A stretch of 64,000 bases of DNA from Sphingopyxis sp. (lineage in GTDB: Bacteria; Pseudomonadota; Alphaproteobacteria; Sphingomonadales; Sphingomonadaceae), in contig JASBSJ010000065.1 in assembly GCA_030148985.1 (NCBI GenBank), forward strand, positions 1 to 64,000, in the 5' to 3' direction. Made by a program: the position numbers and the translations under genes. The notes under the pieces were generated by a model. It saw only the letters and a program-made list of their open reading frames with translations. It made no database searches and was not told the origin of the DNA. This document shows, piece after piece, positions 46,149 to 55,031 of the stretch (the stretch's first letter is position 1; every line of letters begins with the position of its first letter).

Positions 46149-46820
46149 ATGCAGCGTCGCGAACTGATCGACACGGCGCCGGTGCCGGGCGGCGAGGAGC
46201 TTCGCCTATTCCGCCGCGGCGACGAATATATCATCGCGATCGGCGGCAATGAGTTGATGAGCAGCCGGATGAGCGGGTCCGAAGAGGCGCTGGCGGTGAT
46301 GAGCTGCGAACGGCTGCGCAGCACCGAGCAGGCGCATCTGCTGATTGGCGGGTACGGCATGGGGTTTACGCTCCGCGCCGCGCTCGCAGCGCTTGGCGCC
46401 GATGCCCGGATTACGGTGGTCGAGCTTGTTCCCAACATCATCGACTGGGCGCGCGGGCCGATGGCGGCGCTCGCGGCGGGATGCCTCGACGATCCGCGCG
46501 TCGCATTGGTCGTCGGCGACGTGGGAGCCGCGATTGCCGAGGGACGCGGGCGCTATGACGCGATCCTACTCGACGTCGACAACGGTCCCGACGGGCTGAC
46601 GCGCGCAGCGAACGACGGCCTCTATTCGCCCGCGGGCCTCGCCGTCGCCAAGGCGGCGCTGCGGCCCGGCGGCATCCTGGCCATCTGGTCGGCGGCGCCC
46701 GACGCGCGCTTCGCACGGCGGCTGGCGGCGGCGGGGTTCGAGGTCGAGGAGGTGCAGGTTCGGGCGCGCGCTGGCGGCAAGGGCGCGCGGCACGTCATTT
46801 GGTTTGCGCGCCGGGGTTAG
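46149..46820 (+). CDS. spermidine synthase-like/Rossmann methyltransferase-fold protein
   Basis: This 223-aa protein starts 6 nt after astB. LLIGGYGMGFTLRAALAALG, ITVVELVPNIIDWAR, and GDVGAAIAEGRGRYDAILLDVDNGPDGL fit the spermidine synthase/SAM-binding fold (glycine loop, acidic VVEL, and DAILLDVDNGP). It lacks the obvious N-terminal beta-hairpin domain of a complete polyamine synthase, so aminopropyl transfer is uncertain. Position suggests a link to arginine metabolism. Confidence 0.75.
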   Translation: MQRRELIDTAPVPGGEELRLFRRGDEYIIAIGGNELMSSRMSGSEEALAVMSCERLRSTEQAHLLIGGYGMGFTLRAALAALGADARITVVELVPNIIDWARGPMAALAAGCLDDPRVALVVGDVGAAIAEGRGRYDAILLDVDNGPDGLTRAANDGLYSPAGLAVAKAALRPGGILAIWSAAPDARFARRLAAAGFEVEEVQVRARAGGKGARHVIWFARRG

Positions 46821-46860
46821 GGGAGGGTCCGGCTGATCCTGGAGACGCGATTCCCTTCAT

Positions 46861-46933
46861 CGTCATCCCGGACTTGGTCCGGGATCCATAGCTGCGCCGT
46901 CGTCATGGATCCCGGATCAAGTCCGGGATGACG
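46861..46933. repeat. REP-like inverted repeat, CCGGATCAAGTCCGG family
   Basis: The arms at 46861-46889 and 46905-46933 are near-perfect complements (CGTCATCCCGGACTTGGTCC with GGATCAAGTCCGGGATGACG). It marks the boundary between the AST module and the convergent XrtA arm. Confidence 0.8.
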
Positions 46934-46981
46934 AAGCTGGGCAAATGCCCGTCCGCCTCGCCTCTTGGTCAAGAAGCCGTA

Positions 46982-47779
46982 TCAGCGCCCCAGAATTGCC
47001 AATATCTGTGCCGCCAGCCAGTCGGCATCGTCGCCCGCAAAGCTGTGCGACGCACTGGCAAGGCGCACCGCGGGCAGGCGGTCCAGCGCGGCGGGGCAAT
47101 TGGCGGCAAAGGCCTGCGCCGTGCGATCGCCGGTAGCAAGCAGGATCGTGGCAGGCATGGTCAGGCTCGCTATTGCGGTGTCGAGGCGCGCGGTCAGGCT
47201 GTCCGGCGGTGCCGTAGACGGCCGCTGGCGAAGGGCCGACAGGCCGCGCCGCAGCTTCGCAAGATCGACCTCGCCGCGCAGCAGGCGCAGCAGGCTTTTG
47301 GGATCGGTGAGCCGCGACAGGTAACGCGTACGGATTGCCGCCGCGGGGGGCAGCGCGGGTTCGCCGTCGGTCTCCGCCTCGGCCTCATAGGTCCAGGGAT
47401 TGGCGAGGATCAGCGCGTCGAGCGGGAGCGGCTGGTGGATGAGCAGCGCGCTCGCCGCGTCGCAATTGCCGAAAGCGGCAATGCGGGCAAGCTGCGGCGC
47501 GGCCTCGCGAAAGGCGGCGATCGCGGCGGCGATGTCGGGAGCGCTGCCCGTGAAGCCCGAATTTTCGCCCTCGCTGTCGCCGATGCCGCGCCGGTCGAAA
47601 CGGAACACGGGATGACCGGCGGCGGCGATGCGCGCCGCGAGCACTGCCATGCCGCGATGCGCGCCGCTGCGGATTTCGTTGCCGCCCGAAACGATCAGCA
47701 GGCCGGTCGTCCCCGGCGCCTCGTCGAGGGTCGCGGCGAGCGCGGCGCCTTCGCAGGCGAAGCTCAGCTGATGCCGCAT
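46982..47779 (-). CDS. XrtA-associated alpha/beta hydrolase 1 (exosortase A system)
   Basis: This 265-aa protein shows LLIVSGGNEIRSGAHRGMAVLAARIAAAGHPVFRFDRRGIGDSEG, the distinctive opening of the hydrolase that accompanies exosortase A loci. The usual GxSxG elbow is AFGNCDAASA, so a Cys-Asp replaces the Ser-containing motif. ATG 47779 is chosen because GGAGCAAGAC precedes it; the gene overlaps the 3-prime end of the upstream hydrolase 2 by 16 nt. It probably takes part in the acyl or PEP-CTERM system, but the reaction is unknown. Confidence 0.85.
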   Translation of the reverse strand: MRHQLSFACEGAALAATLDEAPGTTGLLIVSGGNEIRSGAHRGMAVLAARIAAAGHPVFRFDRRGIGDSEGENSGFTGSAPDIAAAIAAFREAAPQLARIAAFGNCDAASALLIHQPLPLDALILANPWTYEAEAETDGEPALPPAAAIRTRYLSRLTDPKSLLRLLRGEVDLAKLRRGLSALRQRPSTAPPDSLTARLDTAIASLTMPATILLATGDRTAQAFAANCPAALDRLPAVRLASASHSFAGDDADWLAAQILAILGR

Positions 47780-48438
47780 GTCTTGCTCCATGCCGCGATG
47801 TCGGCGGCGATCGCCTGTGCCATGACGGCGTCCTCACCCGGCTCGGCGCGCAGCCAGAGCGGGGTGCCGACAATGCCGCCTTCGCCGAGCGGAATGCTGC
47901 GCAGCGGTTCGACGTATTGCGCTTCGGCGGCGCCGAGCCCGGCGATCATTGCGGGCGAGAGAGAGTTTCCCGCGAGCAGCAGCGGCGCCAATTGCGCCGC
48001 CGCTTGCAGGCTTTCGAGCGAAGAGGCGATACCGGCCTCGCGGTCGGCGCTGGCGCGCGCGCGCATCAGGGTGCGAAGCAGGGACGCGCCGCCGACGGGG
48101 GCGAGGCGCCACCAGGCGGCGGCTTTCGCGCGATGGTCGATGAGTGCGCCGCCGCGGATCGACGCCACCAGGACAGGGCCGTCCAGCGCCGCGGTGATTG
48201 CGGCAAGCTTCGCCTGCCACTGGTCCAGATCAACCTGATCAAGCGGGACGAGGCTTTCGTTCTGGCCGGGCAGGTCGGGGAGCAGCGCCGCGAAACCATC
48301 GACGGCAAGCGCGCGCATCGCGAGCACGATCGTGCGGCGGGTGCGATTGGCTTCCTCGAACAGCGGCGGGACGAAGACGATGGTCGCGCGCGGCGGGCCG
48401 ACGGGGTCGATGCGGAGCTGATGTTCGGGGGCGGACAT
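47764..48438 (-). CDS. XrtA-associated alpha/beta hydrolase 2
   Basis: This 224-aa protein shows ATIVFVPPLFEEANRTRRTIVLAMRALA, LLPDLPGQNESLVP and GPVLVASIRGGALI, matching the second small hydrolase conserved with exosortase A (elbow ASIRGG in place of GxSxG). GGAGTGAGG lies just before ATG 48438. It is the upstream partner of hydrolase 1 and translationally overlapping. It lacks a clear catalytic Ser in the normal position, so it may be structural or use altered chemistry. Confidence 0.85.
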   Translation of the reverse strand: MSAPEHQLRIDPVGPPRATIVFVPPLFEEANRTRRTIVLAMRALAVDGFAALLPDLPGQNESLVPLDQVDLDQWQAKLAAITAALDGPVLVASIRGGALIDHRAKAAAWWRLAPVGGASLLRTLMRARASADREAGIASSLESLQAAAQLAPLLLAGNSLSPAMIAGLGAAEAQYVEPLRSIPLGEGGIVGTPLWLRAEPGEDAVMAQAIAADIAAWSKTCGIS

Positions 48439-48453
48439 CGACCTCACTCCGAT

Positions 48454-48530
48454 CGTCATCCCGGCGAAGGCCGGGATCTCACCGTAGCCGAAAACGCAAC
48501 GGCGAGATCCCGGCCTTCGCCGGGATGACG
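48454..48530. repeat. REP inverted repeat, GTCATCCCGG family
   Basis: Arms 48454-48480 and 48504-48530 are perfectly complementary over 27 bp (CGTCATCCCGGCGAAGGCCG...). It sits between the ACP gene and hydrolase 2 within one minus-strand gene series. Confidence 0.85.
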
Positions 48531-48553
48531 GTGGAGGGAGGTATCCGAGCCTA

Positions 48554-48832
48554 TCAACCGGTCACCTTGCGTGTCGCGAAGGTCAGCAAATTGCCATAGG
48601 TTTCAAAAATTTCCCCGTCGATCTCGTCATCGTCGATGAGGATGCCGAGCCGGTCTTCCATCTCGGTCAGCACCGTCGCGACGGCCATCGAATCGAATTC
48701 GGGCAGCGCGCCGAACAGTCCGCTGTCGTCGGTCAGCGCGGCCGCGCGGTCGGCGCCGAGGCCGAGCACGTCGGCGAGCAGCGCGCGGAGGGCGGCATCG
48801 ACGCCCGATGTTTCGGAGACGGAATCGGTCAC
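48554..48832 (-). CDS. acyl carrier protein of the XrtA locus
   Basis: This 92-aa protein starts at GTG 48832 with GAGGAAAG upstream. DDSGLFGALPEFDSMAVATVLTEMEDRLGI is the carrier-protein core. Ser48 in EFDSMA is the phosphopantetheine site (usual DSL, here DSM). It overlaps the acyltransferase-like gene upstream by 4 nt (GTGA). It probably carries an acyl or aminoacyl group loaded by the ligase at 49854. Confidence 0.9.
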   Translation of the reverse strand: MTDSVSETSGVDAALRALLADVLGLGADRAAALTDDSGLFGALPEFDSMAVATVLTEMEDRLGILIDDDEIDGEIFETYGNLLTFATRKVTG

Positions 48833-49818
48833 TTGTCTTTCCTCAGCAGCGAACGGGCAAAGGCCTTCAACGCCGGTCCCCATGCCGCGGCGCGCGACGG
48901 ATTGAAAGCCTCGATGCGCCACAAGGGATCGTGGCGGTTCATCCAGTCGCGCTTGTACGCGTCGTTGCCGGTGCCGAAATCGACGCGCCGCACGCGGTCA
49001 ACCTCGATCACATGACGGAACAGCGCGGCCGAGAGCAAGGTACCGGGCGATGCTTTCAAACTGTCCTCGACATGCGCGAGCTTGTGGATGAAGGCGGTGC
49101 CGCCCTCGACGGTCCAGAACTGGGCGGCGACCGGAAGATGCTCGATGCGCGCGATCCCCATGCGGAGCCGTCCTCCGGCGCCTTCATTTTCGGCAAAGGC
49201 GCGGAGCAGGGCGGGGTGCCCTTCTTCGGGTTTCCAGCTCGCGGCGTAGATCTGCTCATAGGCGGCCCAGCTTCCGGGGTCGAATTCGGTCAGCAGCTGA
49301 ATATCGACGACGCCCTTCTTCGCCTTGCGCTGGACGGTGCTGCGCAGCGCGCCGGGGCGGCTCGCCCACCAGGCGTCATGGTCCATATCGCCCAGGTCGA
49401 GCCAGTGGCGATCGCCCGCGGGGGTAGCGCGCACCCACCAGCCGGCGGTGCGCAGCGCCGCGACGATCCTGTCCCGATCGTCATCGAGCACGGGATAGAG
49501 CGACAGGCTGGCGGCCTGCGCGCGCAGGCGCTTGAACAGATCGCCGAGCGCCGCAGACCGGCCCTGCGTGCCGCTGAACAGCGGCCGGATCGCAAAGCTG
49601 TACCAGTTGGTGAGGCCGGCAAGATGCCCGGCCTTTTCGCGGCGCAGCGGCAGCAGGGCGGAAGCAGCGGCACTCGACCCTTTGGCGTCGATGCGGCCCT
49701 TGCCCGCAAAACCATGCGCTTCGAGCAGGCCGAACCATTCGGGGCGGTCGAAGGGCGAGGCAAAGTCTGCGGCGCGCGCCGCATCGTCATTAGCCTGATC
49801 TTCACCGTTCCCTTGCAT
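48829..49818 (-). CDS. GNAT/FemAB-type acyltransferase (XrtA locus)
   Basis: This 329-aa protein has WFGLLEAHGF, ALRSTVQRKAKKGVV, YAASWKPEEGHPALLRAFAENEGA and FDFGTGNDAYKRDWM-like elements (VDFGTGNDAYKRDWMNR), matching the GNAT acetyltransferase-6 (BioF2-like) group. A C-terminal basic segment follows. GAGGGG lies 6 nt before ATG 49818. It overlaps the ACP start by 4 nt, so it may use the acyl-ACP as donor. The acceptor is unknown. Confidence 0.85.
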   Translation of the reverse strand: MQGNGEDQANDDAARAADFASPFDRPEWFGLLEAHGFAGKGRIDAKGSSAAASALLPLRREKAGHLAGLTNWYSFAIRPLFSGTQGRSAALGDLFKRLRAQAASLSLYPVLDDDRDRIVAALRTAGWWVRATPAGDRHWLDLGDMDHDAWWASRPGALRSTVQRKAKKGVVDIQLLTEFDPGSWAAYEQIYAASWKPEEGHPALLRAFAENEGAGGRLRMGIARIEHLPVAAQFWTVEGGTAFIHKLAHVEDSLKASPGTLLSAALFRHVIEVDRVRRVDFGTGNDAYKRDWMNRHDPLWRIEAFNPSRAAAWGPALKAFARSLLRKDK

Positions 49819-49853
49819 GGTGCGCCCCTCTATCATCTCCGTCCTAACAGCCG

Positions 49854-51386
49854 ATGACCAAAGCCGAAAACCCTGTGTCGCACCCGATCGATCATCTCGC
49901 CCGCCGCGGCGCCGCGGATGCGCCCGCGCTGCTGATCGGCGAGCGGGTCATGACCTATGCCGAACTTGACGCCGGGGTCGGGCGGCTTGCCAAGTGGCTC
50001 GGCGAACAGGTCGGCGGACCCGGCGAGCGCGTCGCGAGTTGGAGTGCCAAGACGCGGATTGCCTGCCTGATGCCGCTCGCCGCGGCGCGCGCGGGGCTGA
50101 TCCATGTGCCGATCAATCCGCTGCTCAAGGGTCCGCAGGCGGAGCATATCCTGACCGATAGCGGCGCGAAGCTGCTCGTCACCAACGCCGCGCGCGCCGA
50201 GGCGCTCGGCAACGGGCTGCCCGCCGATTGCGCGCTGCACGATCTAAAGACTGCCGAAGAAGTCGTTGATTTATCAGGCGACGTGTTGCCGCCGTCGAAC
50301 GCCGATCCCGACGATCTCGCCGCCATATTTTACACCAGCGGATCGACCGGGCGCCCCAAGGGGGTGATGCTGAGCCACGCGAATTTGTGGCTCGGCGCCG
50401 AAAGCGTCGCGACCTATCTGAAGCTGGCGCCTGCCGACCGCGTGCTTGGCGTGCTGCCGCTGAGTTTCGACTATGGGCAGAACCAGCTGCTGTCGAGCTG
50501 GTATGCGGGCGCCGCGGTCGCCCCGCTCGACTATCTGACCGCGCGTGACGTCGTAAAGGCGGTCGCGCGGCATGGCATCACAACCCTCGCCGGGGTGCCG
50601 CCCTTGTGGGTGCAACTCGTCGAGGCCGACTGGCCCGCCGACACCGCAGCCTCGCTGAAACGCCTCACCAACAGCGGCGGCGCGCTGACCCCGTCGCTGA
50701 TCGACGCGATGCGCCGCAGCTTTCCCGCGGCAGACATCTATCCGATGTATGGGCTGACCGAGGCGTTCCGCTCGACCTGGCTGGAACCCAAATTCGTCGC
50801 CGACCATCCGACCTCGATGGGACGCGCGATCCCGCACGCCGAGATCCTTGTCTGCCGCGGCGACGGCACGATCACCGCCGACGAGGAGCCGGGCGAGCTG
50901 GTGCATTGCGGGCCGCTTGTCGCGCACGGCTATTGGCGCGACGCCGCGCGCACCGCCGAGCGGTTTCGCCCCGCGCCGCCGACGTCGCTTTATGGCGGCA
51001 CCGCGGTCTGGTCGGGCGATACGGTGCGCCGGGATGCCAACGGCCTCCTCTATTTCGTCGGCCGCGATGACGCGATGATCAAGACCGCAGGCAACCGCGT
51101 CAGCCCGACCGAGGTCGAGGATGCCGCGGTAGCTTCGGGGCTGATTTACGAAGCGGTGGCGTTCGGGGTGCCCGATGCGCGGCTGGGCGCGGCGATCATA
51201 CTGATCGTGCGCGGCAAAGATGGCAGCGCCGACAAGGATGTGCTTGCCGCCCATCTTCGCCAGACCCTCCCCAATTTCATGCAGCCGCAGGCGATCGAAT
51301 GGCGCGATGTGCTGCCGCGCAATCCCAACGGCAAGCTCGACCGCGTCGCGATTGCCGCCGATTGGGCAAAGGCGGTGGCGGCATGA
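49854..51386 (+). CDS. acyl-CoA/ACP ligase (AMP-dependent), XrtA-associated
   Basis: This 510-aa ANL-superfamily enzyme shows AMP-binding YTSGSTGRPKG at residues 160-170, MYGLTEAF, the YFVGRDDAMIKTAGNRVSP hinge, and the catalytic Lys in RNPNGKLDR. It activates a carboxylate to the AMP ester and transfers it to a thiol, plausibly the divergent ACP. Only 35 bp separate it from the GNAT gene, so two promoters must be packed tightly. It overlaps the decarboxylase by 4 nt. Confidence 0.92.
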   Translation: MTKAENPVSHPIDHLARRGAADAPALLIGERVMTYAELDAGVGRLAKWLGEQVGGPGERVASWSAKTRIACLMPLAAARAGLIHVPINPLLKGPQAEHILTDSGAKLLVTNAARAEALGNGLPADCALHDLKTAEEVVDLSGDVLPPSNADPDDLAAIFYTSGSTGRPKGVMLSHANLWLGAESVATYLKLAPADRVLGVLPLSFDYGQNQLLSSWYAGAAVAPLDYLTARDVVKAVARHGITTLAGVPPLWVQLVEADWPADTAASLKRLTNSGGALTPSLIDAMRRSFPAADIYPMYGLTEAFRSTWLEPKFVADHPTSMGRAIPHAEILVCRGDGTITADEEPGELVHCGPLVAHGYWRDAARTAERFRPAPPTSLYGGTAVWSGDTVRRDANGLLYFVGRDDAMIKTAGNRVSPTEVEDAAVASGLIYEAVAFGVPDARLGAAIILIVRGKDGSADKDVLAAHLRQTLPNFMQPQAIEWRDVLPRNPNGKLDRVAIAADWAKAVAA

Positions 51387-52612
51387 AGCCGCACGGTCCG
51401 ATCCCGCCCGGTTTCCGGGCCGATCCTGACGGGATGCTGCTGATCGGCGGCGACCGCGCCGAATCGCTCGCCGACGTGGCGGGCGACACGCCGCTGTTCG
51501 TATATGACAGCGCGATGCTGACCGCGCGCGCCGCCGAATGGCGCGCGGCGATGCCCGCCGCAGTGCAGCTTCATTATGCGATGAAGGCCAATCCTTATCC
51601 GCCGCTGCTCGCCTTCATGGCGGGGCTGGTCGACGGGGTCGATGTCGCGTCGGGCGGCGAGCTGAAGGCGGCGCTGGCGAGCGGGATGGCGGCCGAGCAC
51701 ATCAGCTTTGCCGGGCCGGGCAAGCGCGACCGCGAGCTGGAAGCCGCTATCGTGGCGGGCGCGACGCTGAACCTCGAATCGGCGGGCGAGGCCGAGCGCG
51801 CGCTGGCGATCGCCGCGCGGCTCGGCGTGACCCCGCGGCTGGCGGTACGCGTCAATCCCGATTTCGACCTCAAAGGATCGGGGATGAAGATGGGCGGCGG
51901 CGCCAAGCCCTTCGGGGTCGATGCCGCCGCGGTTCCGGCGCTCGTCCGCCGCCTGATCGACGCGGGCGCCGACTGGCGGGGTTTTCATATTTTCGCCGGA
52001 TCGCAGGCACTTGACGCCGCCGCCATCGCCGAGACGCAGGCGCAGACGGTCGCGCTTGCCGCGCAGCTTGCCGATGCGATCGGCGCCACGCCGCCGCTCG
52101 TCAATCTGGGCGGCGGCATGGGGGTGCCCTATTTCCCCGGCGACACGGCGGTCGATGCCGCGGCGGTGGGTGAGGCGCTCGGCGAGACGCTCGCCGCGCG
52201 CGACGCCGCGCTGGCGGGCAGCCGCTTCGCGATGGAACTGGGCCGCTGGCTCGTGGCGGAGGCGGGCGTCTATCTGACGCGCATCGTCGATCGGAAGGTC
52301 AGCCACGGCGAAATCTTCCTCGTCACCGACGGCGGGCTGCATCACCAGCTTGCCGCGAGCGGCAATTTCGGCACCGTCATCCGCCGCAACTATCCGATCG
52401 CGGTGGCCAGCGCGTTCGGCCGCGAAGCCGTCGAGACCGTCTCGGTCGTCGGCTGCCTCTGTACCCCGCTCGATCGGCTGGGCGACCAGGTCGCGCTGCC
52501 GCGTGCGGACGTCGGCGACCTCATCGCGATCTTCCAGGCCGGAGCCTATGGCGCCAGCGCCAGCCCGGCGGCGTTTCTGGGGCAGGGACCCGCACGCGAG
52601 ATGCTCGTGTAG
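51383..52612 (+). CDS. PLP-dependent decarboxylase (diaminopimelate/ornithine type), XrtA-associated
   Basis: This 409-aa alanine-racemase-fold decarboxylase has Lys68 in HYAMKANPYP (PLP Schiff base), SGGELKAALASG, the PLP-phosphate region NLGGGMGVPYF and VVGCLCTPLD with the catalytic Cys. It resembles the decarboxylase conserved next to exosortase A. It may decarboxylate an amino acid bound by the neighbouring ligase/ACP to form an amine donor for the polysaccharide, but that is inference. ATG 51383 overlaps the ligase stop. Confidence 0.92.
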   Translation: MKPHGPIPPGFRADPDGMLLIGGDRAESLADVAGDTPLFVYDSAMLTARAAEWRAAMPAAVQLHYAMKANPYPPLLAFMAGLVDGVDVASGGELKAALASGMAAEHISFAGPGKRDRELEAAIVAGATLNLESAGEAERALAIAARLGVTPRLAVRVNPDFDLKGSGMKMGGGAKPFGVDAAAVPALVRRLIDAGADWRGFHIFAGSQALDAAAIAETQAQTVALAAQLADAIGATPPLVNLGGGMGVPYFPGDTAVDAAAVGEALGETLAARDAALAGSRFAMELGRWLVAEAGVYLTRIVDRKVSHGEIFLVTDGGLHHQLAASGNFGTVIRRNYPIAVASAFGREAVETVSVVGCLCTPLDRLGDQVALPRADVGDLIAIFQAGAYGASASPAAFLGQGPAREMLV

Positions 52613-52781
52613 GCTTCGAACCTGTCCCCTATCGGGACAAATCCGAAAGCCCGCGGGCCAAACTTATGCCAATACTAACATTATGTTCACCCTTTTCGCG
52701 CAATGGCGGAGGCTGACTCAATGGCTGTCGCCGCGGCTTTCGGACCGCGGCTCCCCCTGACGGCGTGAAAGGTTGATGATT
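52613..52781. other. intergenic hairpin and likely promoter region before the export genes
   Basis: TGTCCC/GGGACA (52623-52639, loop CTATC) lies 11 nt after the decarboxylase stop. It may terminate the ligase-decarboxylase transcript. A GC-rich hairpin CCGCGG/CCGCGG lies near 52728-52750. No sigma-54 element on the plus strand is convincing. Confidence 0.4.
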
Positions 52782-53438
52782 ATGACTGCGTTCCCCTCGC
52801 TCCATGTCATGCGCGCCGCGCTCGTATCGGGCATCGCCGCGACGGCTTTGACGGGGTGCATGGGTGCAGGCGGCAGCGCGCCGCAGCTTCCCAGCGCGAA
52901 CTTTGTCCAGAACCAGGAAGGGCCGGGCGAGGAATATATCATCGGGCCGCTCGACGAACTGCAGATCTTCGTGTGGCGCAACCCCGAACTCGGCGGCAAG
53001 GTGCAGGTGCGGCCCGACGGGCGGATCACCACGCCGCTGATCACCGACATGCCCGCGGTGGGCAAGACGCCGACGATGCTGCAACAGGACATCAAGCTGC
53101 AGCTGAGCCAATATATCACCGACCCGATCGTCAGCGTCATCGTCACCACGTTCAACAGCACCTTCTCGCAGCAAGTGCGCGTTGTCGGCGCGACCGAGAA
53201 GCCGGCGTCGATCCCGTTCCGCGCGAACATGACCGTGCTCGACGCGATGATTGCCGTCGGCGGGCTCGGCGAATATGCGGCGGGCAACAAGGCGCGACTC
53301 GTCCGCTTCGACAAGGGAACGGGCAAGCAGCAGGAATTTGCGCTGCGGCTCAACGACCTGATCAAGCGCGGCGACATCAAGGCGAATGTGCGGTTGCAGC
53401 CGGGCGACGTCATCATCATCCCCGAAAGCATGTTCTGA
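52782..53438 (+). CDS. polysaccharide export lipoprotein (Wza/outer-membrane auxiliary type)
   Basis: This 218-aa protein has a lipobox ALTGC with Cys26. A poly-export domain follows (EEYIIGPLDELQIFVWRNPELGG, then VQVRPDGRITTPLITDMPAVGKT), with an SLBB segment (VRVVGATEKPASIPFRANMTVLDAMIAVGG). A C-terminal VRLQPGDVIIIPESMF completes the family pattern. It should form the outer-membrane channel for the exopolysaccharide. Three start codons (TTG 52773, ATG 52776, ATG 52782) are possible; AAAGG spacing favours ATG 52782. Confidence 0.92.
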   Translation: MTAFPSLHVMRAALVSGIAATALTGCMGAGGSAPQLPSANFVQNQEGPGEEYIIGPLDELQIFVWRNPELGGKVQVRPDGRITTPLITDMPAVGKTPTMLQQDIKLQLSQYITDPIVSVIVTTFNSTFSQQVRVVGATEKPASIPFRANMTVLDAMIAVGGLGEYAAGNKARLVRFDKGTGKQQEFALRLNDLIKRGDIKANVRLQPGDVIIIPESMF

Positions 53439-53487
53439 CGCGCGGGCGCGACGCACCAAACCCCATCCCAAGGATCGACTTACCGCG

Positions 53488-55017
53488 ATGAATAGCCTTT
53501 ACGACGAATTCCGGGTGGCGCTGCACAGCGTCTGGACGCGCCGGTGGCTCGTCCTTGCGGTCGCGTGGGGCATCTGCATCCTCGGCTGGCTGGCGATCGC
53601 GTCGATCCCCAACCGCTATGACAGCCGCGCGCGGCTGCTCGTCGACGTCAATGAAATCCTGCCCGACGAAGCGCAGATGGGCGGCGGCCGCGCGCAGATC
53701 GATCAGATCCGCGAGACGCTGACCAGCGCGCGCAACATGGAAAAGGTCGCGGCGACGACGGGCCTGCTGCCCGCGGGCGCCAGCGAGCGCGACACGGCGA
53801 ACGCGGTCGCGATGCTGCAAAAGAATATCAAGGTCGTGCCGCAGCAGGACAATATCTTTGAAATCACGTCGAGCATTGCCGTCGGCAGCCTGTCGGATGC
53901 CGACAATGCCAAGCTGGCGTCGGGCGTGCTCGACAGCCTGATCACCGTGTTTCGCGACGATCAGCTGCGCGGCGGGCGGATGAACGCGCGCGAGGGGCTG
54001 AAATTCCTCGATGCGCAGATCGCCGACCGCGAAAAGGCGCTGCGCGAGGTCGAGGCGCGCCGCGCGGCGTTCGAGGCGCAGAATATCGAGCTGGTCCCCG
54101 GCGGCGCCGGATCGCCCGCGCAGCGCGTCGAGGCGGCGCGCGCCGAACTCGGCCAGATCGATTCGCAGCTGGTCGCCGCGCAGGCGCAGCTTGCGGCGGC
54201 GAACGGCCAGCTCGCCTCGACCCCCGCGACCATTCCGGGCGTCGGCGGGGTCGGCGGCGGCGTCGCGCGGCAGCAGCTGGCGGGCGCGCAGAACGAACTG
54301 TCGGCGATGCGCTCGCGCGGGCTGACCGATGCGCATCCCGATGTGATTGCCTTGAAGAGCCAGATCGCTTCGTTGAAGGCGCAGGCGGACCGCGAAGGAT
54401 CGGGCGGCGGCGGCGGGATGCAGAACCCCGCCTATGCCTCGCTCGCCGCGATGCGCGCCGAGCGGCAGGCGACGGTGAGCGCGCTCACCGCGCGCAAGGG
54501 TCAGCTGATGGGCGACATTTCGCGGATCACCGCACAACAGATCCAGAACCCCGGCATCGCCGCCGAATATGACCGGATCAACGGCGAATATACGGCGTTC
54601 AAGGCGCAATATGACAAGCTGCTCGCGCAGCGCGAACAGGTGCGGATGCGCGGCGAGGTGCAGACCGAGACCGACGCGATCCGTATCGAACTGCTCGATC
54701 CGCCGTCGAAACCCACGGCCCCCGCCGCGCCCAACCGGCCGCTGTTCCTGACGCTGGTGCTGCTTGCGGGCATCGGTGGCGGTGTCGGCGTCGCCTTTGG
54801 CCTGTCGCAGGTGCGGACAAGCTATTCGACCGCGGCGCGGCTCGAACGCGCGAGCGGGCTGCCGGTGATCGGGTCGATTACCGAAGTCGTGACGCCCGAG
54901 CGTCAGCTCGACCGCCGCAAGAAACTCGTCTGGCTGGCCGGGGGCGGGGGCGCGCTCGTCGGCCTCTATGCGTTGCTGCTGGTCGCCGAATTCATCCAGC
55001 GCGGCATGGTTGCGTGA
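53488..55017 (+). CDS. polysaccharide chain-length determinant (XrtA system, Wzz-like)
   Basis: This 509-aa inner-membrane protein has one transmembrane segment at about 20-40 and another near 420-450. Between them is a large periplasmic region with Wzz-type start (YDSRARLLVDVNEILPDEAQ), coiled-coil stretches (EKALREVEARRAAFEAQN and following) and a Gly-rich loop (GVGGVGGGVA). It should set polymer length and pair with the tyrosine kinase downstream. Confidence 0.92.
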   Translation: MNSLYDEFRVALHSVWTRRWLVLAVAWGICILGWLAIASIPNRYDSRARLLVDVNEILPDEAQMGGGRAQIDQIRETLTSARNMEKVAATTGLLPAGASERDTANAVAMLQKNIKVVPQQDNIFEITSSIAVGSLSDADNAKLASGVLDSLITVFRDDQLRGGRMNAREGLKFLDAQIADREKALREVEARRAAFEAQNIELVPGGAGSPAQRVEAARAELGQIDSQLVAAQAQLAAANGQLASTPATIPGVGGVGGGVARQQLAGAQNELSAMRSRGLTDAHPDVIALKSQIASLKAQADREGSGGGGGMQNPAYASLAAMRAERQATVSALTARKGQLMGDISRITAQQIQNPGIAAEYDRINGEYTAFKAQYDKLLAQREQVRMRGEVQTETDAIRIELLDPPSKPTAPAAPNRPLFLTLVLLAGIGGGVGVAFGLSQVRTSYSTAARLERASGLPVIGSITEVVTPERQLDRRKKLVWLAGGGGALVGLYALLLVAEFIQRGMVA

Positions 55018-55031
55018 CGGGGGGCGATGAC

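Noticed and set aside
52640-52680. Possible sigma-54 promoter (TTGGCATAAGTTTGGC) before the EPS export genes
   Set aside because: It lies on the minus strand, pointing away from the export genes, and lacks the correct GC-GG...TGC spacing.
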